Shown piece by piece: positions 1 to 9,376 of a stretch of 64,000 nucleotides of DNA (positions within the stretch are counted from its first letter, which is position 1; each line of letters begins with the position of its first letter). The translations under genes were made by a program, and so were the position numbers. The notes beneath the pieces were generated by a model. The model had not been told where the DNA came from, made no database searches, and worked only from the letters and a program-made list of their open reading frames with translations. This DNA is from Gambelia wislizenii (lineage: Eukaryota; Chordata; Lepidosauria; Squamata; Crotaphytidae). The stretch lies in NCBI GenBank assembly GCA_030847615.1, contig JAUMIR010000001.1, positions 181,431,001-181,495,000 of the forward strand, read 5' to 3'.

Positions 1-13
1 CTCCAGGTCACCC

Positions 14-1195
14 TTGAAAGAGAGGCCGATCCCTCACAAGTCTCCCCCAAGAGGCTCACCATCAGGGGCTACGGTACCGTCCAGGCAGCATAGGAAAAGA
101 CAGCCAGATCCCCCAGCGTCGCCGAGAAGATCACCATCGAGGACCCCCTCTGTGCATTCCTCGGAATCAGAGTCCCGTTCCTCTACTCCATCCCCGAGGC
201 CATCACTGGTTCCAGGGGGTGCCCGCCCAGACCTTCCATCTCCCATGGACAATATGGAGGCCTTCGCCGACTTCATGCATAGACTAGCTGGCACACTGGG
301 CATCAAAACCACTCAGCCTGGAAAGGAAGTGGATGATCCTATATTCAAGGACTTACAGCAATGGGCACCGTCCCTTCCCTCCCTGTTGATATCTCCATAC
401 TTACTACAAGTGTTAAAGTCATCCTGGGCAACACCCTCCTCAACACCACCCTCATCCAGACGCCTAGACCACCTGTACTGTGTGTGCACAGATTCGGCAC
501 CGTGGCTCTCGTTCCACCCCAAACCTAACTCAGTGGTGGTCAAAACAGCCCAACTGAAAACCTCTCAGAGGTTACATTCAACCCCAACAGACAAAGAAGG
601 CAAGAAGTTGGATGCAATAGGACGCACGTTCTACTCATCTGCCTGCCTCCTCACTAAGATGACATCTTACATAGCATGTATGGGGGCCTACCAGAAGTTC
701 CTCTGGGATGCTCTGGCTGTCCATATCTCGAAGCTGTCCGAGCAGGAACAGAGGATCTTCAAGTCATTCAGGGAGGAAGGCCTGGCACTGGTGGGGTACC
801 AGCGGCAAGTCGCCAAGCATATAGCCGAGTATACATAAAAAATTGTGGCCAACTCCATTGCGGTCCGCCATCACGCTTGGCTCTGGTCATCGGGACTGTC
901 CCATACAGCGCGCTCCATCATTGAGGACCTCCCTTTCAATGAACTGGGCCTGTTCTATGCAGACACTGACTCGAAGCTGGAACATGTGGAGAAAATGAGG
1001 TCAACGGCCAAGAAGTTTGGTCTACCCACCACCCACCCTTTCGCAGGCTGGGATCCTCCTACAGGAGAAGATTTAGCCCACCGCCTACCCGGACACGCCA
1101 ATTGTCTTCCTACCAACCCCACAAAAAATTCCAGTCTTTCAAGACCAAACCTCACTTCAGTAAAAGGAAGACAGTCAACCAAACAATGGGCTTGA
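14..1195 (+). pseudogene. gag: DIRS gag-like protein, interrupted by one in-frame stop
   Basis: Two open segments in the same frame (14-838 and 839-1195) are separated only by a TAA at 836-838. The first segment starts with a Ser/Pro/Arg-rich low-complexity stretch (about residues 1-75), then a segment beginning MDNMEAFADFMHRLAG and a helical region containing FYSSACLLTKMTSYIACMGAYQ. The second continues with RHHAWLWSSGLS and EDLPFNELGLFY. This His-Ala-Trp-Leu block resembles DIRS gag-like proteins of reptiles. The protein would coat the element RNA. The true start is uncertain because the window begins inside the element; the first in-frame start here is a TTG, so the ORF may begin upstream. 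Confidence 0.75.
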
Positions 1196-1199
1196 CTCC

Positions 1200-3116
1200 A
1201 AATGGCCACTACCACCCTCTGGCATCACCATCTCCTCTTCACTCCATACTTCATCCTCCCCCACCAGCCGCCTTTACGATGCATTCCACTCATGGCAGCT
1301 CATCACTTCAGACCGCTGGGTCCTGAGCATCATACAAAGCGGGTACTACATAGACTTCGAGGAACTCCCACCTCCAGCACCCCACAGGGTGACCCCACAC
1401 TCCCTACCAATCATAGAAGAGGTCAACAGTCTCCTACAAAAAGGCACCATAGAGCAGGTCCCCCGCTCGAAGATGAGAGGCCTCTTCCTCTCCAGGTACT
1501 TCGTGATCGAAAAGAAGGCTGGTAGATTCTGCCCCATTCTAGATTTAAGAGACTTCAACTCCTTTGTCCGTCCGTGGAAGTTCCGCATGGTTACACTCCC
1601 ATCCATCCTCCCCTTCTTGAGAAAAGGAGACTGGTTCGCCACCCTGGACTTGAAGGACGCTTATTTTCACATCCCAATCGCGCCCTCCCACAGGAGATTC
1701 CTTGCCGTCGCAGTCGGCGGCATAGCCTTCCAGTTCAGAGTGTTGCCGTTCGGCCTTTGTACAGCTCCAAGGGTCTTTACAAAATGTATGGCGGTGGTAG
1801 TGGCCTGGCTGAAACAAAAAGGTATTGTAGTGTTCCCGTATCTGGATGATTGGCTTTTTACAGCTCCCTCAACTGAAAAACTGGACAGAGATATCAGAAT
1901 GACCCTGACCTGGTTACAACGCCTAGGACTGATGGTGAACTATGAAAAATCGCACCTTCAGCCCTCCTGAACTGTCAAGTTTATAGGGGCCTCTCTAGAT
2001 TCCATCACAGGAAAAGCGTACCTCCCAGATGACCGTTTTCAGATGCTGCGCACAGCAGCCAAGAAGTGCATAAGAAGGAGAACCATGGTGCGAGACATAC
2101 AGCAAGCCTTAGGTCACATGGCCTCCACCACAGCAGTCACACCTCTCGAACGGCTCCACATGAGGCCTCTACAAAGCTGGTTCATCGCGAAGTTCAAACC
2201 GTTTGTTCATGGTCCACTCAAACTACTCACCATTCCCCGCCCGCTCAGGAAGTCCCTCCTCTGGTGGACAGACCCATGTGCAGTCCAGCGGGGCTCCCAA
2301 TTCGAGCAACTGAATCCTACGAGGGCCATCATGACGGACGCCTCACTGTCGGGCTGGGGAGCACACTCCGACAGACTGTCCATCAGGGGGCGCTGGTCAT
2401 GGAAGGAGGGTGCCCTACACATCAATGCCCTCGAGCTACTAGCTGTGTTCAAGCCCTTGAGGGCGTTCAAACCTACCCTGAGGGGTCAGGTGGTACAGGT
2501 GTCTTCAGACAACACTACTACAGTATTCTACATAAACAAACAGGGAGGAACACACTCACGGACTCTACTCCACCTCTCCCTGGAGCTTTGGGAGTGGTGT
2601 GTAGAATGAGATATCATCCTAATGGCCATACATGTCCCAGGTCAGAGCAACGAACTGGCGGATGCACTCAGCAGATCGACCACCAGCAATTACGAGTGGT
2701 CGCTGAATCATCAGGTCCTTCTCTCTCTCTTCTCGCAATGGGGCACTCCAGCAATAGACCTCTTTGCCACCAAGGACAACACAGTACACCCATTATTCTG
2801 CTCCAGAGGCCGCCGGTCACGGGACAGCCTAGGGGATGCGTTCCTATGGCACTGGGAAGGCCCCCTGTTTTATGCTTTCCCTCCCTTTCCCCTCATACCC
2901 AGAGTGCTTTCAAAGTTGCAGCAGGACAAGGACAAGTGCATCCTGATAACCCCATGGTGGCCGCGCCAACATTGGTTCGCACCACTGCTCAGAATGGCCC
3001 GGGAGCGATACAAGTGCCTCCCCCAGATACCGGACTTACTGTCAATGGCGAACGGCCAGATCCTTCACCTGGACCTCAAATTGATCAACCCAATGGCCTG
3101 GCTGATCACAATGTGA
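1200..3116 (+). pseudogene. pol: DIRS reverse transcriptase / RNase H, two in-frame stops
   Basis: One frame runs from at least 1200 (overlapping the gag end) to the TGA at 3114-3116, interrupted by TGA at 1968-1970 and 2607-2609. RT motifs are clear: LDLKDAYFHIP (palm motif A), LPFGLCTAP, and the catalytic YLDD at 1839-1850. RNase H follows with its acidic residues in MTDASLSGWG, INALELLA, SSDNTT and NELADALSR. After RNase H comes a conserved DIRS tail with AIDLFAT and ILITPWWPRQHWF. The product would copy element RNA into DNA and degrade the template. Both stops are single-base changes in an otherwise colinear frame, so this is post-insertion decay rather than a frame-architecture feature. 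Confidence 0.88.
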
Positions 3117-4148
3117 GTTCCCTTTTAGATGCAGTGCAAAATATCATCAAGGCGGCTCACCGTCCATCAACAGTGAGGGCCTATAACTACAAGTGGAATG
3201 AGTTCTGTTCCTTCCTGGAGGAGAAAGGAATCCCGCAGAGCCAAGCGGGCCCCTCCAATCTGATGGACTTTCTGGCCTCATTCTCAAACAGGGGTTTCTC
3301 TACCTCCTCAATCAAAAGCTATGTAGCGGCTGTGTCCTGACACTTGCAACGCCCGGGGCAAACCATCTTGTTTTAGAGACCCCAGGATCAAAGCCTTCCT
3401 TAAAGGGTACAGCAACTTACACCCGCCCACAGTGGAACCCATCTCCGCATGGAGTCTTGAGATAATCCTAGCAGCACTATCCAGGGCCCCCTTCGAACCG
3501 ATGGCCACGTGCGACCTTCGTCTTGCCTCCATGAAAACGGCATTCCTAGTCGCGATTACGTCAGCAAGGTGGGCCAGCGAACTGTGTGCTCTGTGGATGG
3601 ACCCACCATACATCCGCTTCCACCGAGACAAGGTGGTACTGAGGCCAGACATCACCTTCCTGCCAAAGGTTGTCTCCTACTTCCACCTCAACCAGGACAT
3701 TGTGTTGCCAGCCTTCTTCTGGCACCCGTCGGATGATCTGGAAAGGTCTCTCCACTACCTGGATGTGAGACAGGCCCTAGCCTTCTACATAGAGAGGACT
3801 TCACAGATCAGGAAGACTAACAGACTCTTTGTCTGCTACGTGGGCCATCGGAAAGGCGAGTCAGTGTCCTCGCATCGTTTTTCGAAATGGCTGTCTGCAG
3901 CAATCAAACTGGCCTACCAAACTCTGGGAAAGTGGCTGCCAGAGCTCGTCCGCAGCCATTTGACCAGAGCTACCTCCACATCAATAGCATTCCTGAATGG
4001 GGTGCCTATCCAGGACATCTGCAGAGCGGCCACATGGGTGAACCCCCTGACTTGTGTTAAGGTGTACAAGGTGGACTCAGCTTCCAGAGAAGACACGGCA
4101 TTGGGCCGCGCAGTCCTCATGTCTTGTGCTGCACAGAGATCCTTGTAG
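3104..4148 (+). pseudogene. DIRS tyrosine recombinase, frameshifted, catalytic Arg apparently lost
   Basis: The N-terminal (core-binding) part lies in one frame up to a TGA at 3338-3340, with HRPSTVRAYNYKWNEFCSFL and a Ser-rich FSTSSIKSYVAAVS. The catalytic part continues in the next frame from about 3342 to 4148, so a +1 frame change lies near 3340. Catalytic landmarks are SARWASELCAL (box I), HLTR with His at 3957-3959 and Arg at 3966-3968, the Trp in ATWVNP, and the nucleophile Tyr at 4065-4067 in KVYKVD. In this family the residue just before the (V/A)SEL block is the first catalytic Arg. Here it is Trp (TGG, 3570-3572), which fits CGG to TGG decay. The enzyme would circularise and integrate element DNA. 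Confidence 0.85.
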
Positions 4149-4350
4149 GGATCCTACTCACACAGACGCCGGAGACTGGTGTCTGCTCCACTACCTCCTC
4201 CAGTAAATAAAATAACCTCAGTGGTTTGTTCAATCCTGACCTAGTCTATGGTGTCTCTTTCTCTTCCTTTTGGATAGGATACCCCTCCTTCATGATATAC
4301 GCTTGCTAATCTTCCCTTTATGTGTGGATTCACAGAGACCACGAAGAAGA
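4149..4350 (+). other. DIRS 3' untranslated region with possible poly(A) signal
   Basis: This lies between the recombinase stop and the inverted-repeat block. An AATAAA at about 4205 could serve as a polyadenylation signal. The last 30 bases (TGTGTGGATTCACAGA...) are an imperfect inverted copy of the distal part of the following repeat, so the hairpin structure starts here. Confidence 0.55.
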
Positions 4351-4409
4351 AGGACAGGTTGCTTACCTGTAACTGTAGTTCTTCGAGTGGTCATCTGTGA
4401 ATTCACACA
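4351..4409 (+). repeat. DIRS inverted repeat, inner arm (59 bp)
   Basis: Bases 4351-4409 are the reverse complement of 4675-4733 with only two mismatches. The arm contains TTGCTTACCTGTAA and GTGGTCATCTGTGAATTC. It also forms a smaller hairpin with the sequence just upstream (about 4318-4349). DIRS elements carry inverted termini plus an internal complementary region, and this pair fits that design. Confidence 0.85.
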
Positions 4410-4674
4410 ATCCCGCCCATCCTCCCCTTGGGTGTCCTAGGCTATCTCCTCAAAAAACAAAACAAAACAAAACAAAAAAACAAAAGAAGGGGAGAAAATT
4501 TCTCCTGACCGTAGGCTGCAACCGTGGCTATTCGGAACTGAGAAGGCGGGCTTGAGGAGGGCCTATATAGCCTTGAGGAATGGTGGGCGGGATTACCGCC
4601 AAAAATTCAATTAGATAGCTATTGACTCTAACGACTTCTGAATGCTACTGTGCAGGCGCAGGATTAACCCTTTA
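4410..4674 (+). other. Spacer between DIRS inverted arms
   Basis: This is about 265 bp with an A-rich run of AAAAC repeats at roughly 4446-4485 and no ORF. It may include the internal complementary region, but that cannot be tested because the left terminus of the element is outside the window. Confidence 0.5.
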
Positions 4675-4733
4675 TGTGTGAATTCACAGATGACCACTTG
4701 AAGAACTACAATTACAGGTAAGCAACCTGTCCT
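4675..4733 (-). repeat. DIRS inverted repeat, outer arm / right terminus (59 bp)
   Basis: Reverse complement of 4351-4409 with two mismatches. It is the last element-like sequence before AT-rich DNA, so it is taken as the right end. It contains CAGGTAAG at 4715-4722, a consensus 5' splice-site string. Confidence 0.82.
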
Positions 4734-6069
4734 TACATTTCCGCAAACTTTAAATATTGCAGTGTATACCTAAATGTATGCTTTGTCTTTTCCCGAAGCA
4801 TACCTTTAACAACTTCTCGTGGTCTACCCAGTTAGTGATTCTAGGCCACTATATTTTGCATGTCTTGTGGTTCACATGCACAATGGATCCACCCTCACAG
4901 TTTTTTCAGATACATGAAAGGTGTTTTTTAAAATGCTTTTATAGAAAGTGAAATCAATATAAGACAGATTGGTAATACTGTCATTTGTAGCAATTTAAAG
5001 AACAGGCTTCCTGAAAGGCCAGCAAATTACCTTAAACTTTAAGCTAGGCTTCATCTTGAAAATACTTAAAGAAAGATTATCTCTCCATTATTCATCCAAC
5101 TTCAAAGGACAATAGAGAAACAATAGGGATTGGTGTGCTGCATTATTTTTAGTTTCATTTCCGGAAAGCTTTCCACAGCCACTTTGTTGACAAATAAAAT
5201 TGACTATTTTATGTTACCAAAAATGCCTTTTCTTCATTTTGACAAAAACAGCTTTTTGATCTCATAATGATCACTTATCTTGTTTAGACTAGGAAAGAGT
5301 GAAAATAAGAGCTGAGCTAAACTTTATCAAAAGGCTTTAAAAAACCCCAAACCTTATGACAATTTCTGAGATTTTTCTTTTTCACAGCCCACTAGAAAAA
5401 GAAGAAAGCCACATGACAAATTATCTTTGAATGATGATGATGATGATGATGTAATGTTTACCCTTTGCCTCCTAGAATGCCCTGGAATGATGCTAAGCCC
5501 ATGGCATGTGGAAGATCCCAAAATGGTTTCCAGACTTCCAATACCATTGCTACTCCTGCCACTTGCTTGGCTGCCACATAATGCTACTAATAAGACTAAC
5601 GTTAAAACCCATAGCTACCTTAAGAAAAAGAAAGAAAGCAGTTGAGCCACTACAGCTTCTAGTGGTAAGTACCACCTTCAAGAAACTATTGAAAAAAAGT
5701 ATTCTGTCCTGTAGAAATTCACTGAAATTATCCCCCCAAGACTTCTCCCCACAAATCACATATTGCTTTCTAAATGAGAAAATACTCAAGCAGGGCATCA
5801 AACTGCAAATTTCTGATAAGCATCTTGCCGGGCTTGCCATATCAGCCGATCTGTGGGATTCACCCAAAGATTAGCCAGAGGTAAAGTCACCTGCATCTGC
5901 CCAAACTGCAGGTCCCCCCCCCAACTGCCATCTGTCTAGCCATCCTAGGGCTTCCCTCCTCCCAATTTAACTCATGCCTACTGTCCCCTTTTTCCTTCCA
6001 TACTCACCACAGGAGGGAGCAAACCCAGCTAGGCACCCCCTTCCCACACCATATATCCTTTGAATGTAT
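4734..6069. other. AT-rich non-coding DNA, one (GAT)n microsatellite
   Basis: I see no gene or clear mobile element. A short GAT microsatellite lies at about 5430-5451. The part from 5880 to 6069 is C-rich and could be the eroded 3' side of the minus-strand recombinase relic that follows, but no motif supports this. Confidence 0.5.
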
Positions 6070-7076
6070 TGCTGTAGCTGATGGATCAGCATCACCAGTT
6101 TTGGTAACATTTTTGTTCACAAGATGTGAACTTCTGGAAATAGGCATCAGATGTTATGGAGCTTGGCTGTCACCATGCAAACAAGTAGGACCCCAGGTGT
6201 CTTAACTAGATCATTCTCACCCAAATCAAGGACAATAAAACCAGGTGGGGGCTGTGTTGCAGCAGGTTCAATGATATGGGGGAGTAGATCCCCCCATTGC
6301 ATGCCTTATTGATCCCACCACCTGATATTGGCTAGATGTGACATACCGGGATCCCAGCCCTGTGTATCACTTGATCCAAAACACAAGGCTGTGTCTGACT
6401 ATCCATACGGTTATTGGAGGACCTGCTGAAGAAACATAAACAATTACAAGGTGGGGAGGAGCTGAAGGTCTGCCCCTGAAGTGTGCAACCAGCTGCTTGC
6501 TGTCTTGACTCCTAATGTAGGACCAGAAAGCCCTAGACTGCCAGAATCCCACCCTCCAAATAGCAGAGCTTGGCAAACCATAACCAGGTGCAGGTGTAGT
6601 AGCTTCTGTGCAGAAGAATCAAGTAGAAAATGATGGGGAGGGAGTCCGGCTGACAAGATGGATTATCTAAGGTTAGATCAGAATTGGTATTGAGGGAAAG
6701 GGAGACCCAAAGTGTGTAAAAACAAAGTGTGTAAAAACAACATTTAAATTTAAGTAGTCCAGCATGGACTGAACAGGGCAAATGTGTCTTGCTGTGGCCT
6801 TCCCCAAGGTGATAATCTTTCCCCTGCCTTGCTGATCTGTATTAGAGTATCTGAAGTGGATACACAAGCCCTGTTGGTTGAAATGAAGGTTGGACAGTAA
6901 TAGGGACCAACTGGTAGTGTCCTCCCTAGATCTAGGGAGGAGTTCACTAATCCGTGTGTCATCAAAGAATGCCAGTGTGAAAGCAGTCTTGAAAAGCATA
7001 ACCTTGTCATTGGACGCACAGACTGGATAACACAGAGTCTAGATTCACAATCTAGATTGTTGAATCCAATCCACAA
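6070..7076 (-). mobile_element. Decayed tyrosine-recombinase element with SGNH-hydrolase-like domain
   Basis: On the minus strand a recombinase domain (about 7076-6750) is followed by fragments of a second domain (about 6660-6150). The recombinase reads FKTAFTLAFFDDTRISELLP, with the catalytic Arg kept before ISEL, then a Ser-Asn-Thr-Asp segment and a CPVQSMLDYL end. The second domain has WIVRHSLVFW (about 6376-6405), which resembles SGNH block I, and LGENDLV with the GxND-type block III at 6207-6221. The frame shifts several times between them. Ngaro-type recombinase retrotransposons are reported to carry an SGNH hydrolase, so this may be Ngaro-like. No reverse transcriptase is visible, so a Crypton-like or unnamed group is also possible. 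Confidence 0.6.
6673..6999 (-). pseudogene. Tyrosine recombinase catalytic-domain fragment
   Basis: A 108-codon open segment. Residues 1-25 hold the box-I helix with the catalytic Arg (DDTRISELLP). About residues 26-70 resemble the beta-sheet region, ending in a short stretch where a DQQGRG segment precedes IITLGKA. Residues 72-85 contain RHICPVQSMLDYL. The C-terminal half with His-x-x-Arg and the nucleophile Tyr is absent or unreadable, because the sequence below 6740 shows a duplicated AAAACAAAGTGTGTA and then a changed frame. An overlapping frame (6750-7076) extends the N-terminal side, showing at least one frameshift. Confidence 0.6.
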
Positions 7077-7439
7077 TTCACACCTGGAGCCTTGGAAAGC
7101 TCCTTGAAAATTTAGGCTAAAACCCAGGGATCACCTATATGAGGAGATATAATGCTCACTTTTGTGTGTTAATTCACCATTGTAGCAGTGTTCATTTGTA
7201 TCCCTTGATTTCCTCTCAAGATCGCTAGTATGGGAAGTTATCCATGTTTGAAGTAAACGCAGAACATGCCCACAAATAGAAATGGTGGCCATGAGTTAAT
7301 TACTCATGTTATTATTCTCTAAAGGCTCCTGTCGTTACCCTCTCCCCCATTAAATCCAAGATGTGGAAGAGCGATCTCCTGCTTAAAAAAACCCATTTTT
7401 TTTGGTGCCTCAGATATATTTGCTGAATATGATAGATCA
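7077..7439. other. Non-coding, no recognised element
   Basis: This AT-rich stretch separates the recombinase relic from the L1 fragment. A short GATCAAAATAGAT-type tandem repeat lies at about 7430-7470. I see nothing else in it. Confidence 0.45.
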
Positions 7440-8150
7440 AATAGATCAAAATAGATAGATCAAAAATAGATCAAAAGTCAATGAACAAATATTGGAGAGT
7501 AATGCTATATATGACCTCAGCTGCAAGAATCCTTTATGCAGCAAAGTGGAAAAGAAAGGAAACTCCCACAGTAGATGAATGGTTACTTAAGATGAGAGAC
7601 ATGATGGATATGGATTGGATTACTGCCCGGCTTAAAGAAATTCCAATAGATAAGATAGATAAGGAGTGGTTCCCGATGAAGAGATATTGGAAAAAGAAAT
7701 GGAGAAATCTGGCCAACTTGGACCTTTGAAAAGACTTGTAAAACAACGTAAATTTAGAAGTAGGTAGGCTGAAGTTGCCATTAAGCACAACGTTAGATAA
7801 GGAGAACTCAGATCAATTTAAGTAAATTGCATTCAAGTAACACAAGGTAGAACAAAAGTTGGGAAGACCAGGGGAAAGTACAGGAAAAGTTGGAATAAAG
7901 GTTAAAGGATTCTAAAATAATTAAATAATAAAATTAAGAAGATAGTCAAAAAGAAGTTAGTTAAAAATAAGAAACTGTATTTTATTTTATGATAATTCTA
8001 ATGAAATAAGCTAATGATTAATATTTCTATTTATGTTTTATGATCCTGTAAAAAGTTACATTGTTTATGTGATGTCATGAAAGGTAGTCTTGTATTAATG
8101 CGTACATATTTGAATGTAACATCACAAAGGATTACAATTAAAAATAAATA
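7440..8150 (+). mobile_element. L1-type LINE, 3' end (ORF2 C-terminus plus 3' UTR)
   Basis: The open segment 7481-7729 reads as the extreme C-terminus of an L1 ORF2: AARILYAAKWKRKETPTVDEWLLKM followed by a Met/Asp-rich helix (MRDMMDMDWITARL) and a Trp/Lys-rich end (KRYWKKKWRNL). The Trp-Lys and TVDEWL blocks are typical of vertebrate L1 tails. After the stop comes about 400 bp of A-rich 3' UTR ending in AATTAAAAATAAATAAAAAA near 8140-8155. The copy is strongly 5'-truncated, the usual fate of L1 insertions, and RT is absent. Confidence 0.7.
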
Positions 8151-8157
8151 AAAAACC

Positions 8158-8570
8158 CAAATTTTGATGCTTTACTGCTCCAAAATCACAAACAATTGCT
8201 TCCGTGAAAATCAACAATGGTGGTTCTAGCCACTTTGTTGCTGGCAAGCACACCCCCATGCACGTCCGACCAATCACATTTCCACTTCCAGAATGTGCCC
8301 CGATTTGAATTGGTTGAATTGGTTGTTCAAACGAGCGGGAATGCACATTTCTGCATATATATATATTTTTAAAAAACTTCCCGAGAAACAGCTAAGGCTG
8401 TTATCACACAGTACACAGAATTTTTTGCCCCCCTCCTTTTTAATATGTCGAATCCCCATGCAATCTCAACCAGACAAAAGGTATTTCCCTTGTATTCTGT
8501 GAGGAGTTTTTTCATTGTGTAGATGACACCCCAGAGTGGATTAACTGGCCTGATGACAGGAGAGTCACCA
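8158..8570 (+). repeat. Unclassified interspersed repeat, copy A
   Basis: This shares ordered blocks with 11880-12250 in the same orientation: GCAAGC(A)CACCCCCA, a ...TCCACTTCC block, a GCGGGAATGCACAT-type block, and near the end a TTGTG(A)GGAGT.TTTTCA.TGT block followed by GACA.CCCC. It is probably a non-autonomous element of a family I cannot name. No coding potential is evident. Confidence 0.45.
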
Positions 8571-8604
8571 GTTACCACTGCCTTCAGCAGTACAAATATA
8601 TGCT

Positions 8605-8656
8605 AATACATCACAGATCACATCATGGATTCTGCATGTAGAATCAATGTTTAAAA
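8605..8656 (+). repeat. 52 bp direct repeat, left copy
   Basis: Identical to 9325-9376 except for one base (G at 8627, A at 9347). The two copies start exactly 720 bp apart and flank a GC-rich insert. Confidence 0.95.
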
Positions 8657-9324
8657 TCCCAGTCCTCCCCATTAAGCTTGCTGTTTGGGCGGGGATTGGT
8701 CTTTGCCTCAGGGAGGGGAGGAGACCAGAGCATGGGCGTCGGGCTGTTGTCCCAACGTCAGGAGAGGGGGCGGGGCTGAGCAGGAGGCCTATTTAAGGCT
8801 GCTCCACCCTCACCCCCCTCTCTTCTTATCAGAATTGAGGGAGAAGCTGCACTGATTGGCGTTTGGGCCTAATTAGTTTTACTTGGCGCTGCGCGGCTGC
8901 GCGGCATCAGTTTCTTTTAGGGTTCCCTGTGGGCGGTTTTTTCCCCTTACATCCTTTGGGCCCCTTACCTCCTTTGGCATTTGCTTCGTGCTGCCTGCGT
9001 CCATTGCCATCGTTGGGGGGGGTTCGGGGCGCATTCCCTGGATCCGCGTTCGGCGGTTGGGTTTTTTTTGGATGCGTTACCCTCCAAGGCCCAGTTGGGG
9101 GGGTTCGGGGCGTGTTCCCTGGCAAGGCCCAAGGCCACGCAGCTCGGGTGCGTTCCACTGCAGGGACTAAGCGCTTCCCGGCCGGATTCGGGCCTTTGCG
9201 AGCCGCTGCCTGGGTGGTGTCTCTGGGTGGGTGGTGGTCACGTTCCACTGCCCCATCCCCTTCATGGCCTGATCTGGGCCGCTGCCTGGGCGGTGTCTCT
9301 GGGTGGGTGGTGGTCACATTCCGC
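8657..9324 (+). mobile_element. GC-rich 668 bp insert with promoter-like start and internal tandem monomers
   Basis: The segment is very GC- and CpG-rich against an AT-rich background and is bounded by 52 bp direct repeats. The first 150 bp look like an RNA polymerase II promoter: GGGCGGGGATTGG (GC box plus inverted CCAAT, 8687-8699), GGGGGCGGGGC near 8767, and TATTTAAG at 8790-8797. The second half contains repeated blocks spaced about 76-81 bp: GGTTCGGGGCG..TTCCCTGG at about 9020 and 9100, and CCGCTGCCTGGG(T/C)GGTGTC at about 9203 and 9279. The long overlapping ORFs are by-products of GC richness. It could be the 5' region of a retroelement, a VNTR-bearing composite, or a retrotransposed CpG island. 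Confidence 0.55.
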
Positions 9325-9376
9325 AATACATCACAGATCACATCATAGATTCTGCATGTAGAATCAATGTTTAAAA
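9325..9376 (+). repeat. 52 bp direct repeat, right copy
   Basis: Matches 8605-8656 at 51 of 52 positions and immediately follows the GC-rich insert. Confidence 0.95.

Larger units (their letters stand above)
1..4733 (+). mobile_element. DIRS-type tyrosine-recombinase retrotransposon, right part (left end outside window)
   Basis: The order gag-like ORF, reverse transcriptase with RNase H, then tyrosine recombinase, ending in inverted repeats, is the DIRS plan. DIRS elements integrate by recombinase rather than a DDE integrase, and I see no protease or DDE integrase. The left terminus lies before base 1. All three reading frames are broken: one in-frame stop in gag, two in pol, and a frameshift plus lost catalytic Arg in the recombinase. 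The copy is therefore dead but young enough to read. The right boundary is placed where the last inverted repeat ends, at about 4733, before ordinary AT-rich sequence starts. Confidence 0.9.

Noticed and set aside
2066..3340. A 424-codon ORF taken as a separate gene
   Set aside because: Only the last part (from about 3104) is the recombinase N-terminus. The earlier part is a shadow frame over RT/RNase H.
8863..9361. Overlapping 95-161 codon ORFs in the GC-rich insert
   Set aside because: Frames are open on both strands in the same place and have no domain; GC richness explains them.
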